Below, piece by piece: positions 23,711-35,952 of a DNA stretch of 64,000 bases; position 1 is the first letter of the stretch, and the number at the start of each line of letters is the position of its first letter. Source of the DNA: Chondrosia reniformis (lineage: Eukaryota; Porifera; Demospongiae; Chondrillida; Chondrillidae); assembly GCA_947172415.1 (NCBI GenBank), contig OX359194.1, forward strand, positions 8,580,401-8,644,400, read 5' to 3'. The notes under the pieces were generated by a model that saw only the letters and a program-made list of their open reading frames with translations, searched no databases and was not told where the DNA came from. The translations under genes were made by a program, and so were the position numbers.

Positions 23711-26700
23711 ATGGCGGATGAAGCGCAGATACGTGTTTCAGAAGATTTGACTGGAGCTGCCACTTCTTTGGGAACCAACAGCCCGAATCAAGCGCAGTCC
23801 ATTATTAACAGTCTATCGGGGCAGTCTGGAGAGGCTGGAATATTGGCCACCATCCAAAACCAGGCCGCGTCCCAAGGCTCCCCCATTGTGTCCACCAACG
23901 ATGGAAGCCAGTTGATCCACCTCACAACTGTGCAGACACCCGCGGCCAGCCAGGGACACGTCTCGCCTGTCATTTCGGCGGTAGACGCCGCCTCGCAGCT
24001 AATGCAACTGACGACTGTGCAGAACCAGACATCGACTGCTAATCAGGTGCACGCGTCCAGTGGCATTTCCGCGGGAGACGCGGCGACCCAACTGATGCAG
24101 CTCGCTCAGATGGGCCTCACCGCCCAACAGCAGCAGCAACTGATACAGGCTGCCCAGAGCCAAGTGCTGCAGCACATTCAAGGACTCGCATCCAGCGCCT
24201 CCACTCAGGACGCCGGTTCGATTGGGTTAGTGCCACCTCCTAGTTACGTATTGTGGTCTAGGGGTCAAATTGCAGGAAACTATTAAATTCCTGAATCCGT
24301 ATAGCTGCCGAAAAGACTATATAAGAGCTTTAGACCTAGGTTGTCGCTATGGCACCACACCAGTGATGTTTATATTATAAAGCTAATTTGTAATTGTCGG
24401 TTCAGCAGCATTCATGTTAGTCCACGTCAGTCCCCCAAGTGGCTCTAGTAGAATGATGGACAAGTATTCAAAGACACAGCACAGCTGCACTCCTTCCTGG
24501 GACATCCAGAGCTACACAAGCTCGCCAGAGTGCAGCTACAGGCCCCCTCCATTTGAATACCCTTATAGACCTTCATATCAGGAGGTCCACCCACCTCAGT
24601 CACCTGCTGTTGTTAAAGTAGAATGTAGCTCCCCTCAGTGCTTGAGGTAGCCATTAGCTGGTCCTTGGTGTCTGTGTGTGCATGACTCTCTGTATCTCTT
24701 ATGTGTGTGTAGTGGAGCGTACTCTGTGTCAGGACAGGTCTACCAGCAGCCGAGCAGCGCCATGATAGTGACTGCAGCCAATCAGTCGTACTACTCTCCT
24801 CAGCAAGTGGGCCCACATCCGCACATGAGACACCCTTCTGAGGTGGAAGGACGACCTATTGCTCATCCTGGGACAAGAGCCTCACCAGCCACAGTGAGTT
24901 ACACACATCTGTGTACTATATAGTCACAGGAGCACCTGGTTCTCAACTGTGTGCAGGTTCAATGGCTCTTGGATAATTACGAAACAACTGAAGGAGTCAG
25001 TCTCCCCAGGAATCTTCTTTACAGCCACTACCTCAGGCACTGCAATATGAGCAAAGTAGAGCCAGTTAATGCAGCTAGCTTTGGCAAGCTCATCAGATCC
25101 GTCTTTATAGGACTGAAGACGAGGAGGTTGGGGACAAGGTGAGACTCACTCTAGGAAAGTGCTACTAAGAAGGATGTATCATGCCATGTGTTGTTTGTGT
25201 GATTACAGAGGAAACTCCAAGTATCATTATTACGGTATACGGATCAAACCAGACTCTCCTCTGAACAACTTTCAGGATGAGATGATAGTAGAGGCTCGCA
25301 GACAGCAACCAAGCCACAGGAAGGAGGACGGAGCTGGAGAAGGATCAGATGAGACCTTTGAGGAGAATGAATTCAACCGAGTGTTTCTTCCTGACTCCTT
25401 CCAAGGCTTGCATGACTTTCCCACCTTTGTGTACTCAGACTTAGGTATGACTGATCGCCAGTTTATGTGTTTGATCTACCAATATTAGCATGTTTGAGGT
25501 TTTAATATTAAAATGACCTCACTTTGTTATCATTCATTAGCAACCATACCAGAGCAAGATATATCCTCATTCCTATCAGCTTACAGGGAGCACTGTGAGG
25601 TGTGTGTGACTGCTTGTGCCAGTATTCCATTCACCAACTGACTGCTTACTGTTTATTCCTTATTAGGCCATTGTTGACGTTGTGGTACACCTTCAGTTTC
25701 AAATGGTGGATCAGTTGTGGCAGAACTTCTGGGGACTGTCTACTCAGTAAGTCTACTGGTCATGTAATCATTCAAGTCATGTGACCCGTCCTATCTCACC
25801 ACAGAGAGACACAGGGGGAGTTCTTTCAGCCTCTACCACCTGAAAAGGTGGTCCAATTGTTTGAAAATCAAGCAATGATTGATTACATCAACTCGTGTGA
25901 CCACATACTGTATCAGTGCATTGTGGATACACTACTCTCTGATGTCCTGAAGCCCATCCCAGGTAACACGGCTGGCACGCACCGACTCCTCCACCGTTTA
26001 TGGTCCCACTGTTCTACAGGTACCTTGACACAGGCAATTAGAAACTTTGCAAAGGGTCTGGAGGGCTGGCTGACCAACTCACTGCAGGGGTATCCACGAC
26101 CGTTTGTGCAGTTAAAGGTGTCCACAGTGGTGGCCTTCTCCCAGACCCTTCGACGCTACACTTCTCTAAACCACCTCGCTCAGGCTGCGCGAGCAGTGTT
26201 ACAAAACTCTTCTCAGGTCTCCCAAATGTTGAACGATCTTAACAGAGTAGACTTTGGAAATGTTCAAGTTAGTACACTCAAAATATTGAATGGACATGGT
26301 TTGATCTGTACCCCATACAACTCTGCACTAACACGATATCTCATTCTCTGCAGGAGCAGGCTTATTGGGTATGTCAGTGTGAGGAGGGCATTGTGTCACA
26401 GATTGAGAGGGACTTTAAACAGACTCTTCAAAGAAAGGTGCAATCACAAAGCTAATGTTTAAATCCAACTTTACACTAATTGCTTTTTCCAGACATCGTT
26501 GGAGGATTGGTCAGTATGGCTGGACAATGTAGTGACTCATGCCTTGAAGGCCTTTGAAGGGGCTGAATTCTCAGAAGCAGCTCGTCAGTTCCTGTTAAAG
26601 TGGTCCTTCTACAGGTATGTATGTGACATGAGCTGATGAGATGCACAACTGAGAATACTTGTACTGTTCCTTAGTTCCATGGTGATCAGAGACCTTACCC

Positions 26701-27065
26701 TCCGGAGTGCAGCCAGCTTTGGTTCCTTCCATCTCATCAGACTCTTGTTCGATGAGTACATGTTCTTTCTAGTGGAACACAAGGTTGCCAAATCTACCAA
26801 CAGGACTCCTATTGCCATTATGAGTGAAGTAAGCCACAGCACACTTGTCTCTGCTCATTACTAACTTGTCTCATCTATTATATAGTTTTCTAGTGCATCG
26901 TCAATGAAGACATCAGATACAGTCCCAAGAGGCAATAATCAAGGACCAGACCATTCTCCCTCCAAAGTAGCTGAGTCACTTCAGAGAAGCAGTGAAAAAG
27001 GACTGGAACCACCCCCAAAAATGGCCAAGATACACTCGAGTGAATATCGAAGTGCAGAAGTTTGA
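23711..27065 (+). CDS. RFX family transcription factor (RFX1/2/3-type)
   Basis: ATG 23711 ([13 protein letters not shown]) opens a 515-bp first exon rich in Gln, Ser and Thr, resembling the activation region of RFX1-3. Exons after 24.9 kb give the winged-helix DNA-binding domain: [39 protein letters not shown], then [20 protein letters not shown]. Later exons (25.2-26.9 kb) supply the extended dimerisation region, with [10 protein letters not shown] and the [17 protein letters not shown] segment. The protein ends [15 protein letters not shown] at TGA 27063-27065. RFX1-3-type factors bind X-boxes and drive ciliary genes. The junction between exon 1 (donor at 24226) and the exon starting near 24406 does not keep frame with the visible sites, so a microexon or another donor is likely. 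Confidence 0.93.
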
Positions 27066-27095
27066 CCAAAGAAGAAAACAAACTATGGATATATG

Positions 27096-27110
27096 GGTTG
27101 CCATGGTTAC
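27096..27110 (+). promoter_or_regulatory. X-box-like sequence in the RFX 3' region
   Basis: GGTTGCCATGGTTAC differs from the X-box consensus at one position. It lies just past the RFX stop codon, in the short tail-to-tail gap with EPHX4. Function is unknown. Confidence 0.3.
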
Positions 27111-27224
27111 TCATGTTGTACTTTTTATGAATCAAACTGTTTAGACCATTTTACAACCCTTTAAAACAAACCTTAACAGCTATGTCTGTAGAGTATTATG
27201 TAATATTGTTATTGCTTTCACAGT

Positions 27225-30200
27225 TCAGTTAATACAAAACTCTGTGATATACTGATTGACAGTGTCAGGATAGTCCAATTGCACCCAGTGACTGCAGTTT
27301 GGAATGTTCCTAAATAATGTAATTATTAATATATTTATTACACATAAGCGTGTACGTATATACGTATATGTGTGTGGTTACAGCAATTGAACCTACGAAT
27401 CATAAACCGAAAGCAACATTGAGCACACATACTACCTTATTTGGATGTTGTTGCACAGCTCTTGATAGTGTTCCTTCTTGGAGAGTTCTGGGACCAAGAA
27501 AGCATCGCTGTCACCCTATAATAATGGACACCTGAAATACTATGGCACTGCTGTCATACTCTGCTAGTTCTCAAAGGACATTCTCTTTATGTATAATTTG
27601 AATGTTTTGCATGCCGATTATGTACTAAGGTTGCACACACGCATGCACCAAGGATTACCAACGTACCCATATGATGAGGACTGGCATTTCAAGAGCTTCC
27701 TTCTTAAGCAACTTTCCGTTTGAGCTGTTAAACATTTTCCTGTAGTAGTTGAGCGGGCAGGTTAGACCATTCTGACTGAACATGTACTTGTAGGCTTCTA
27801 GCACTTCGGGAGAGAAGGCAGCACGGTTGTTCCTTAAGCCCTTGAGAGGAAGGAACAAGATATTTCACCTCAAAACCACTAAAATAGAAACCCATGTCAT
27901 GCCACAAAGTAACTGAAGAACATTCTTCATTATCAATACCATACCATACTGATATGTACACATACTATAAACTTGATAAGAACATTTCCTTAAAGAAGAC
28001 TTACAGCTTTTCTTCCGAGAAAAGCAGCACCAAGCATCTTGTAGTCGGCCAACCTCATGGTAAACTCAGGAAGCCAGGGACACTGGTAGAAGAAAATATA
28101 CTACAAACAGAAGAAGAGACCAACCATACCATTATGTCAACTCTAAATAGGGACCATCCATGCAACAATAGGGATGTCTACATCTTGCACACACATGCAT
28201 CATACATGTATACTCAAATAATGGGTTTGCTTTACAGAAACTGGAAGCAAACACAGAAAATATTTAACCGCAAAGTTTACACAGATAAAGGCAGTCCTAA
28301 TTGGTTGCTAGGTGATGAAAGAAATCGGAACAAGATTTGTAAGTTGGGGCTATTGATACAAGTTGAGTTTAGTTCTGACAAGCATGTACAGCACCTACTG
28401 TATATACAGTTACAAGTTACCCATGGTCTTAGATAACATGACACTACTCTCTTCACTGGTCACATGTGTAAACAGCCACAGGCAAGGTCAAAGCCAATGA
28501 ATAGACAACACACGCAATATGTAAAACAATGATCTACTAATCCCTTGAGAAGCCAAACATTAACCCAACACACCTCTCTCTCATATCTACAGAGAGGGAG
28601 AAGTCATACATAACACACTCCAGCAGCCACTCCCATGCTAGAGGCACAATTCACAGATAATGGATCTCACTGCTTCCTTAGATAAGCTACTCAGTACACA
28701 TCCACCGATACACACTACATGCCACACCCAATGGCAACACTCTACATGCCCTTTCATGTCAAGCGGCTCTATGAGATTGCAACCACAATAGAGGTGTTTA
28801 AATCTTAATTCAGTAAGTTAAACAGAGATAAAACAATTTTCAACAACTGATTGCAGGAGGAGAAAATCTCAATCTAATATGTCCAAAAAAGGAATAAATT
28901 TAGTCTACATAATGTATACACGGGTACACGAGCATGGTCTGAAATACATAGTTCCGCAGAGGTGTCCAAGAGATGATAGGGAGGTCAGTTTAGATCACTT
29001 GTGCACATGTAATATGTGGGACGCCGCCCTACATAACCGACAAGAGATCATAGGAACCCAAAGTGATGTCATGCCTATAGGGACTCTTGCAAGCTTTGCC
29101 CTCTTTACCCACAACACAGTCGACTTCACAAACGTATCAGATAATCTAGATAATTATTTAGTCATTCAGCTTTCCAAATTGATAAACCATTAACCACACG
29201 CACATTGAAAGTTAAGTTGGTGCACTACTGAAGCTTAATTAAGCAACTTTACCATGAGAACACTACAATGTATTCCACGTCCATGACTAGTGTTCATTTC
29301 CTATAATTCGCTGACACAGAGGAAATAGGTAGTAGAGACATGGCAAATCAGTCATGCTAAATGAAATCACTGCCAGGTTTTGTTACCACTCAAGATATTC
29401 CATCTTATAATCATATTTCATCACTTGCCGATTATATTTCATCAGATTTTGCTGCCGGTAAATCTCTTTACTTGAATGTATTTCACATGTATTTCACATG
29501 CAAGCGAGAATTGAGCGTTGTTAAAGTTCTGTAACCTTAACAAAGCATCCTTGCAATGCTAAACTATGAATGATGATACATTTGCAACTAGTACAGTAAC
29601 CATTAAGCAATACGATATGCTCCAAAACAAACAATCAACAAATGCATAAAACATGTAAGACTTATTAAGAAATATGCACATGCCATTCCAATGCAGTTGA
29701 AATGGACTGTACCAATCTCCACAATTTCACCACATCTGATATCATAGTTATATGATACAATACTTGTATGGTATTCTCATAATGAATCTAATAGTTGCAC
29801 AATGCAATCGAACCATTAACTATGTTAGATGATGTGGTGAACTGAGCCTTTAAGAAACCTTCTTCTGCCAATGACTTCAGAGGGAAGAATCCAAGGATTG
29901 AGAATTAGGAATTCTTTGCTTTACCACAATGTTTTGATCAATGTTACTATTAATATAGCTTCTGCATATTATGTACTCGTGTGCCATACTTCTATATTCT
30001 TATATGGTAACAAACTCGATTCATCAGTGTCAAGATGATAAATCATAATGCTAACTCATTAAGTCATGTTGTGGAATCAAGTTGGATTCATTTAAAACTC
30101 ACCCAAGACTTTAGAAACTGGCTCCACCCCTTACGCATCACTGTCACGTATACTCTATATAATATATACAAAAAGTTTATATTATAAGTACCTCAAAATT

Positions 30201-33200
30201 ATAATAATAATAATAATAATATTTGACTCATACAAATGTGACATATATGAATAGAAATAATTTGATCAATAACCCAAAAAGTAGGTACAAAAACATTTTG
30301 ACCACAAAGATCTTCATCAGCTGTTGCTTCATATAAGAGAAGATGTAGGAGAGAGTCAGTGAAAGTGAGACATTTGAACTAAGATGCATGTCCTGTTATT
30401 CCATCCATTAGACAAGCATACTATCTAACAAATGGAGTTAGACCAAGTGGCCCCACTGATTACAAGTAATGCAAACCGTTGGTTATTAAACTATCAACTA
30501 ACTGCTTTAAGGAACAGATGCACAAATTAATGATAAACTCCTTACGTAACTCATTAAAGTAGCACTGACGAGGCAGAAGGTGCTAAATTATATAGAAATG
30601 ATACAATTAGAGAAAGGTCTCCCGGAAAGAATATTGCTAATGCAACGTCAAATACAGAGCGACATGCACCCAGAGCACTCCCTAAATCTACCGCTATACA
30701 TGCTAAAGACTAAATACAGTACATCCTGATGCTGTACAGAACTGGTACACCACACCGCAGATCTCATCACCGCACATCTCATCACCATTAACTTAGTGGG
30801 TCATTTATCACTTTGAACCCAACCGGTGCAATCTTGACAAGGTCACAGATAAATTGATTAGTATCCAGGTGGGACCATACACTCTATCACACATGCACGT
30901 ACAAACAATGAAATCTAACATTTTATATTCTTTATTTTCACATGTAATATCTAAAGCTGGTAAGTCAAATGATATTTAAAGCTTTGAGATTATAGTCTCT
31001 TCTGTCAACACACTTAGGTGGCTATCCCCTTATATCTGTTGATAAGAAAACCACAAGCTTTTTGCTCTTTAGAAGTACTTAAGAGCACAGACTTCCATCA
31101 TTGTGCTACTCAGGAGACACGAGTGGGTGGGGTAAACCCCATAACTCCATGCAAACTCAGGTCATTATGTTTTACTATTGACTGCTCTGTAGAGGCCCTT
31201 ATGTATCAGATAACTGAATTAATTATTATTCAAAAAGTGATAAAATATATCTTAATTATAGAATGATTTGGAATCATGATATACATGATCCTCATAGCAA
31301 ACCAATTAGCACTATAGAAAGAGAATATAATCAGATTAAATAATCCACTATTGTATCCTAGCAACAAGCCACTACATAAATAAGATCAGATCCATCTTAA
31401 ACAAACACTTGATTGGTTGCTAGGATACAAGTCAAAAGCTGTATGGAACTGGAACTAAACTTGTTTGGTTTCAGTGGTTAGCCTAGTTCATAAATACTTC
31501 CTGTTTTCTACTACTTCCGCTATAAAGTAATTGATTGTAACAGACTCAAGAGGGTATGAAGAATCACATGATAGTCACATGACTTGTTAATGCAAGATGT
31601 AATATGCTTATAAAGGGTTTAAAAGTGACATAGTAAATGATATGTATTAACCGACTATTGTGGCTGAACTAGTAATTGATGTGTATTGATACTATATTGA
31701 TGCTAATTATAAGAATGTCTGTCAACATGACAAGTAAGAATCACATCAGGTGTGACAAAATAGTTCAAACACTGAAATGATGATAATTGAGTTAGTTAAA
31801 TCGAAAGAATAGAGACTAACATTATCCTCTTAACAAGGCTGAATTCAATTTACCTTGTGCATGCAACAAACAGACATGATGCTAATTAAGTGAGAATATC
31901 ACTTATGATAATGACATTCACTGACTGCATTGTATAATTAACTGAATTAAACAAGTCATATCAGTTAATGAATTGATCATGTCAGAGTGCTAAATACATT
32001 AGCATAAAATGTTTTTTTTTATTTTGCTATGATAACACTTGATGTACTTCATCAGGTGCTTCACCGGAGTCTTGTGGACGCACCTGATGAAGTACATCTG
32101 AGATTGTCATAATGAGTGGTTGACTGTCACTTAATTATGAATATTGGAATGTGTCGAGCTGACAAGTAGTTACGTAACAGTGTCATGATAGAGGAAATGT
32201 AGCAACAGAGACAGTTAGAAAATGTGTACAATCTCTTCAATGAGGTCAACTAGATATGCGCATGCTAACTGGTCCTTGAAGCCACACAAGAACGGCAAAT
32301 ACTGTATACTTACTTTGGATGAGGACAATTGAGAATCACCAGCTTCTCAACCATATTTGGGTGACAGTTTGCAAAGTACCTTTAAAGAAGTAGCATGGAG
32401 AAGTGGCATTGTAGGAGGTGTGGTAATGAGGGAGGAGTGGCAATGAGGGAGGTGTGGTAATGAGGGAGGAGTGGCAATGAGGGAGGTGTGGCGGTGTGGC
32501 AATGAGGGAGGTGTGGCAATGAGGGAGGAGTGGCGGTGTGGCAATGAGGGAGGTGTGGCAATGAGGGAGGTGTGGCAATGGAGGTGTGGTAATGTAGGAG
32601 GTGTGGCAATGAGGGAGGTGTGGCAATGAGGGGAGTGTCACCATGCAATGATTCCTCCCCAATCATGAGCAACCAGAGTACATTTTGCATAACCAAGTGC
32701 TTCAATCTGAAAGAAGAAGAAACAACTTCAACCTGTGAAATTTAATGCTGTGCAGTTGAGCTGTACCATCTCTTGGACATCTTTGACTAAGTTACGCACG
32801 CAGTATCCTTCCCTGTCAGGCGGATGGTCCGAGTCACCGTAGCCTCTTTAGAAGGAGAGAAGAGGTTTAGAGGTGATCATGAGCTACAACAGTCTCTTAT
32901 ACTGTGAGGGACCAAGTGCTAGTGTGAGCACTACCGCCCACAATGCACTCACCTCATGTCAACTGCAACAACATGGAACTGCTTCTGGAACTCCTTCAAC
33001 TGATACCTCCAGGAATACCAAAACTGACACAAAGAGAAACATCATTTAACATCGTGTGTCATGCAAGTCAATTCAAGTAGACCTTTCCTAAATGGTTAAT
33101 AGAAAGACCTCACACATGTGATGAGTACCTCAGGGAAGCCATGCAGGAACAGCATAAGAGGTTTGGATTTGTCTCCAGCAGTAACATAGTGGAACTGAAT

Positions 33201-33528
33201 GCCATTAGCAGTCATGTATTCGTGAGTGCCATACGTCTTGTTTTGGAGGATCTCTGGAGGAACTACAGAAGTGAAAGGTCAGAAATGTAGTTTCTGTACC
33301 AAAACAGCACTTTATGGAAGCACTGTCCATACACAGCAACTTGAGTACATGTCCTTGTACATAGAGATAGTATATAAAGCAAACGAGTGTATACTCACCG
33401 TTGCGGGTCTTTCTCGTCAAACAGATTATCGGGTGCTTAATTATGGCCCAAATCGTATGAAGAGCAGCAAAGGTAGTCCAAATTATAACGAAAAACCAAG
33501 TAAATATAATCACGTGAATGGACGCCAT
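27225..33528 (-). CDS. EPHX4: Epoxide hydrolase 4-like alpha/beta hydrolase
   Basis: Eleven exons close in phase to 343 residues: 33528-33399, 33262-33129, 33023-32953, 32845-32767, 32706-32642, 32379-32314, 30154-30103, 28100-28005, 27840-27667, 27515-27436, 27309-27225. The N-terminal signal anchor (HVIIFTWFFVIIWTTFAAL) precedes the hydrolase domain. HGFPE gives the oxyanion hole, HDWGG the nucleophile Asp, and YFANCHPNMVEKLVILNCPHP follows. The second acid lies in WGDSDAFLVPEL, and the catalytic His in NCSHWVQLDYPDTVN. Lid tyrosines are present in YKYMF and NYYRKMF. The family hydrolyses lipid epoxides at the ER membrane; EPHX4 substrates are poorly known. The 52-bp exon at 30103-30154 (VYVTVMRKGWSQFLKSW) sits alone between two introns of about 2 kb. 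It could also be called EPHX3. Confidence 0.93.
28101..30102 (-). other. Large EPHX4 intron (7 of 10), AT-rich
   Basis: A roughly 2-kb intron between the 52-bp exon and the exon at 28100-28005. An open frame on the plus strand at 28879-29193 has no recognisable domain, and I see no repeat array. It may hold old transposon remnants that I cannot identify. Confidence 0.75.
31351..31430. repeat. 15-bp perfect inverted repeat, 50-nt spacer
   Basis: TTGTATCCTAGCAAC at 31351-31365 pairs with GTTGCTAGGATACAA at 31416-31430. This is consistent with the termini or remnants of a small foldback element. Confidence 0.8.
32041..32098. repeat. Perfect 19-bp stem hairpin in the EPHX4 intron
   Basis: Arm 32041-32059 (GATGTACTTCATCAGGTGC) is the exact reverse complement of 32080-32098, with a 20-nt loop. 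Flanks outside the stem also match weakly (ATGA..AA on both sides), suggesting a longer imperfect foldback of about 90 bp. Confidence 0.93.
32400..32638. repeat. GGAGGTGTGGCAATGAG-type minisatellite in EPHX4
   Basis: About 14 irregular copies of a 16-18-bp unit, GAGGGAGGTGTGGCAAT, filling the intron between exons 5 and 6. The array starts within a few bases of the exon-5 donor (32642). One strand is purine-rich. Confidence 0.93.
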
Positions 33529-33746
33529 CTTTATTGGATACAGTACATAAAAAGGAAAAAAGAAAATTGTTGGATATTTTCATTTGGTGCTAGTCACGTG
33601 AATTCTGATCGGCTAAAAGTCTATTGTTAGCCAAGTGGTGACATTAAAGGAATATGATACATTAATGTACACTGACACAATGAATGTAACCGAGGATTGG
33701 GAACTTCAAAGCATGCGTGTTCAACTTTTAATAGATATAAAAATTA
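33529..33746. other. Gap between EPHX4 start and WSCD-like stop
   Basis: Both genes are on the minus strand. These 218 bp must hold the EPHX4 promoter and the WSCD-like 3' end. No other feature is seen. Confidence 0.6.
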
Positions 33747-35818
33747 CTACCAATTTCTGAATAGTGCTGTCCAAGTTTGATAAGCTATGTTGTGTTGCTT
33801 GAGCAATGAGCTCAACACTGTAACTGTCTTGTTAACCATCTCTAACTGGTGGGCGGTGTACGGTGTACAGTCACAGGACGGCCTCTTGAAGGTCAAAGAG
33901 TAAAGTCTTTCAGAGGTACACTCAACGTGGAGCTTGCTGTAAGGTACATTTAGAAAGTGGAGTACTTTCAACAATGTCTTCTTCCTATTTCTCATGAGAT
34001 CGCTGTATGTTATAGCCGCAGCTGGTACAGGTAGGGCAGTGAAGTTCAGCCAGAACCTGTAGAAGTCGTACCAGTTGTGCAGCAAACTAGTGAAGCTGCT
34101 GTTCCAGTCAGTCAAGTTAATTTCTGTAAACGGGAAAGTTGCACATGTGCACAAAAGGTACAAGTGGAAATCCTGCTGCAACGAATTATAATTGGGATAC
34201 ACTTAAATAACACTTGACCATGGCAGTCAGCCCCTCCCACCCAGACAGGGGGAAATAGGCCCCTCCCACCCAGACAGGGGGAAATAGGCCCCTCCCACCC
34301 AGACAGGGGAACAGGCCCCTCCCACCCAGACATGGGGAACAGGCCCCTCCCACCCAGACATGGGGAAATAGGCCCCTCCCACCCAGACAGGGGGAATAGG
34401 CCCCTCCCACCCAGACAGGGGGAATAGGCCCCTCCCACCCAGACAAGGGGAAATAGGCCCCTCCCACCCAGACAGGGGAACAGGCCCCTCCCACCCAGAC
34501 AGGGGGAAATAGGCCCCTCCCACCCAGACATGGGGAAATAGGCCCCTCCCACCCAGACATGGGGAAATAGGCCCCTCCCACCCAGACAGGGGAAATAGGC
34601 CCCTCCCACCCAGACAGGGGAAATAGGCCCCTCCTACCCAGACAGGGGAAATAGGCCCCTCCCACCCAGACAGGGGAAATAGGCCCCTCCCACCCAGACA
34701 GGGGGAAATAGGCCCCTCCCACCAGCTACTTGGACTCAGGCTTACCAACTCCACACCTCAACCTTCCCCTACGTCCCCACCCCCAGATACACCCACATAT
34801 TCAACACATAATGGAACACAAACGGATTACTTGGCTATGCCAAACAACGTCCACTGGCTTGGACACGCCCCTGTCCCCTCCCCCGGGCCACTCCAACTAC
34901 ATTGAGCAGCTTACTCAGGTCGTGTGTATCCAGCTCTTTTGTGTGGCTCCAAAGTGTCTTTCTCTGATACTCTGACCAAATGGATTGATACGGGTTCCTA
35001 ATGAGCACAATAGCAGCTTTAAACAGTCGTCTACTCACAATCTCTTCAGTTGGGTTGAGTTCTACTGAGGCAAAGTGAGTCTTCACTGCCAGCACATTGT
35101 TTGAGGAGATTCCTTCACCAAGATGGCCGGCAGCCTTCAGAACCATGTCACACTCCAGGGATCCAGTGAATACACCCGTACTCTGCTCCAGGAGGTACCG
35201 CAGCCACGTGTTACCAGACCCGGGGAAGCTGGCCAGGGCGGTGAGGGGGTGGATCCGGTGGCTTGAGAGCATCCTGCGGCTCTTGATGTTTGGAATAAAA
35301 GTCATTTCTCTTAAAGGGATACATTCGAAAGAGTGCGTCACGTTACTGCGCTCCAGCCTGTAATATTCAGGAGAAAGGATACCAAGTCTCGCTGCAGAAG
35401 TCTCCGTGCACGTCATGAAATCAAATTTGGCTTCTTCTGATAGGTTGTTCGCTTGTGGAAATAACTCCAACAGATGCTGTTTTGCTGAGATTGGATGCAA
35501 TTCTTCAGATTCCGGATCAAACGATAAAATCCTTTTTAATAAAGATGGCGAGGCGTCGTTTACCATCCTTACGTATACCTGCGACATCGTACCTTTGCTA
35601 TTAGCTGTACTAATAGCTGTGGATCCGAAACTGCGGCCACCATTGTCAGTGACTATATTTTCTTTGTGAGGTAAAATTGTCCTTGACGAAATCCCTGCCT
35701 TTGGAGCTAGAACGAGCAATTGAATATCCTCTTCTCGTCCTAGTTGGAACATACAAAGCAATGTCAATATCAAACTCAGCACTATTCCAAAGACAAGCAC
35801 AGGCACTCGACCCCTCAT
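33747..35818 (-). CDS. WSCD-like sulfotransferase, type II membrane protein
   Basis: Exon 1 starts at ATG 35818 with MRGRVPVLVFGIVLSLILTL, a short cytosolic tail plus signal anchor typical of Golgi transferases. The PAPS-binding 5'-PSB loop is ALASFPGSGNTWLRYLLEQ. The 3'-phosphate-binding region is AAIVLIRNPYQSIWSEYQRK. The second exon (from about 34175 or 34121 to 33747) has SLLHNWYDFYRFWLNFT, then ITYSDLMRNRKKTLLKVLHF and FLNVPYSKLHVECTSER, matching the C-terminal part of WSCD1/2 (sialate sulfotransferase relatives). No WSC domain is encoded. The exon junction was not settled: a donor at about 34983 with the CAGCAG acceptor at 34176 keeps frame. The intron carries a GC-rich minisatellite. 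Confidence 0.78.
34217..34722. repeat. 28-30-bp C-rich minisatellite in the WSCD-like intron
   Basis: About 17 copies of GGCCCCTCCCACCCAGACAG followed by a GGGGAAATA-type end, with variants (CATGGGGAA, AGGGGAACA). The minus strand has runs GGGTGGGAGGGG in every unit, giving many possible G-quadruplex-forming blocks. Three open frames on the minus strand come from the repeat. Confidence 0.96.
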
Positions 35819-35952
35819 CTAGGGGAATCCCCAAGTTAACGATGTCACTTTCCCCAAGTCGAAACTATAACTATATTTTAATCAAATGGCAACATGTAAA
35901 AATTATATACAACATGTAAACATTATATACAAATCATTAAAGTGAAGAGGTT

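Larger units (their letters stand above)
30155..32313 (-). other. Large EPHX4 intron (6 of 10) with inverted repeats
   Basis: A roughly 2.2-kb AT-rich intron. It holds an (ATA)n run near 30205, a CTGATGA-containing motif at 30297-30320 (minus strand), a 15-bp inverted repeat (31351-31365 with 31416-31430) and a 19-bp-stem hairpin at 32041-32098. These look like small foldback or MITE-type insertions rather than genes. Confidence 0.7.

Noticed and set aside
27894-28436. A 180-codon plus-strand frame overlapping EPHX4
   Set aside because: It is antisense to a confirmed EPHX4 exon (28005-28100), has no domain and has an unremarkable composition.
28879-29193. A 104-codon frame in the EPHX4 intron
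   Set aside because: No recognisable domain or splice partners; length is compatible with chance. Kept only as a note in the intron entry.
34112-34754. Three Gly/Pro/Trp-rich open frames on the minus strand
   Set aside because: All three frames of the same minisatellite are open; it is an intron of the WSCD-like gene.
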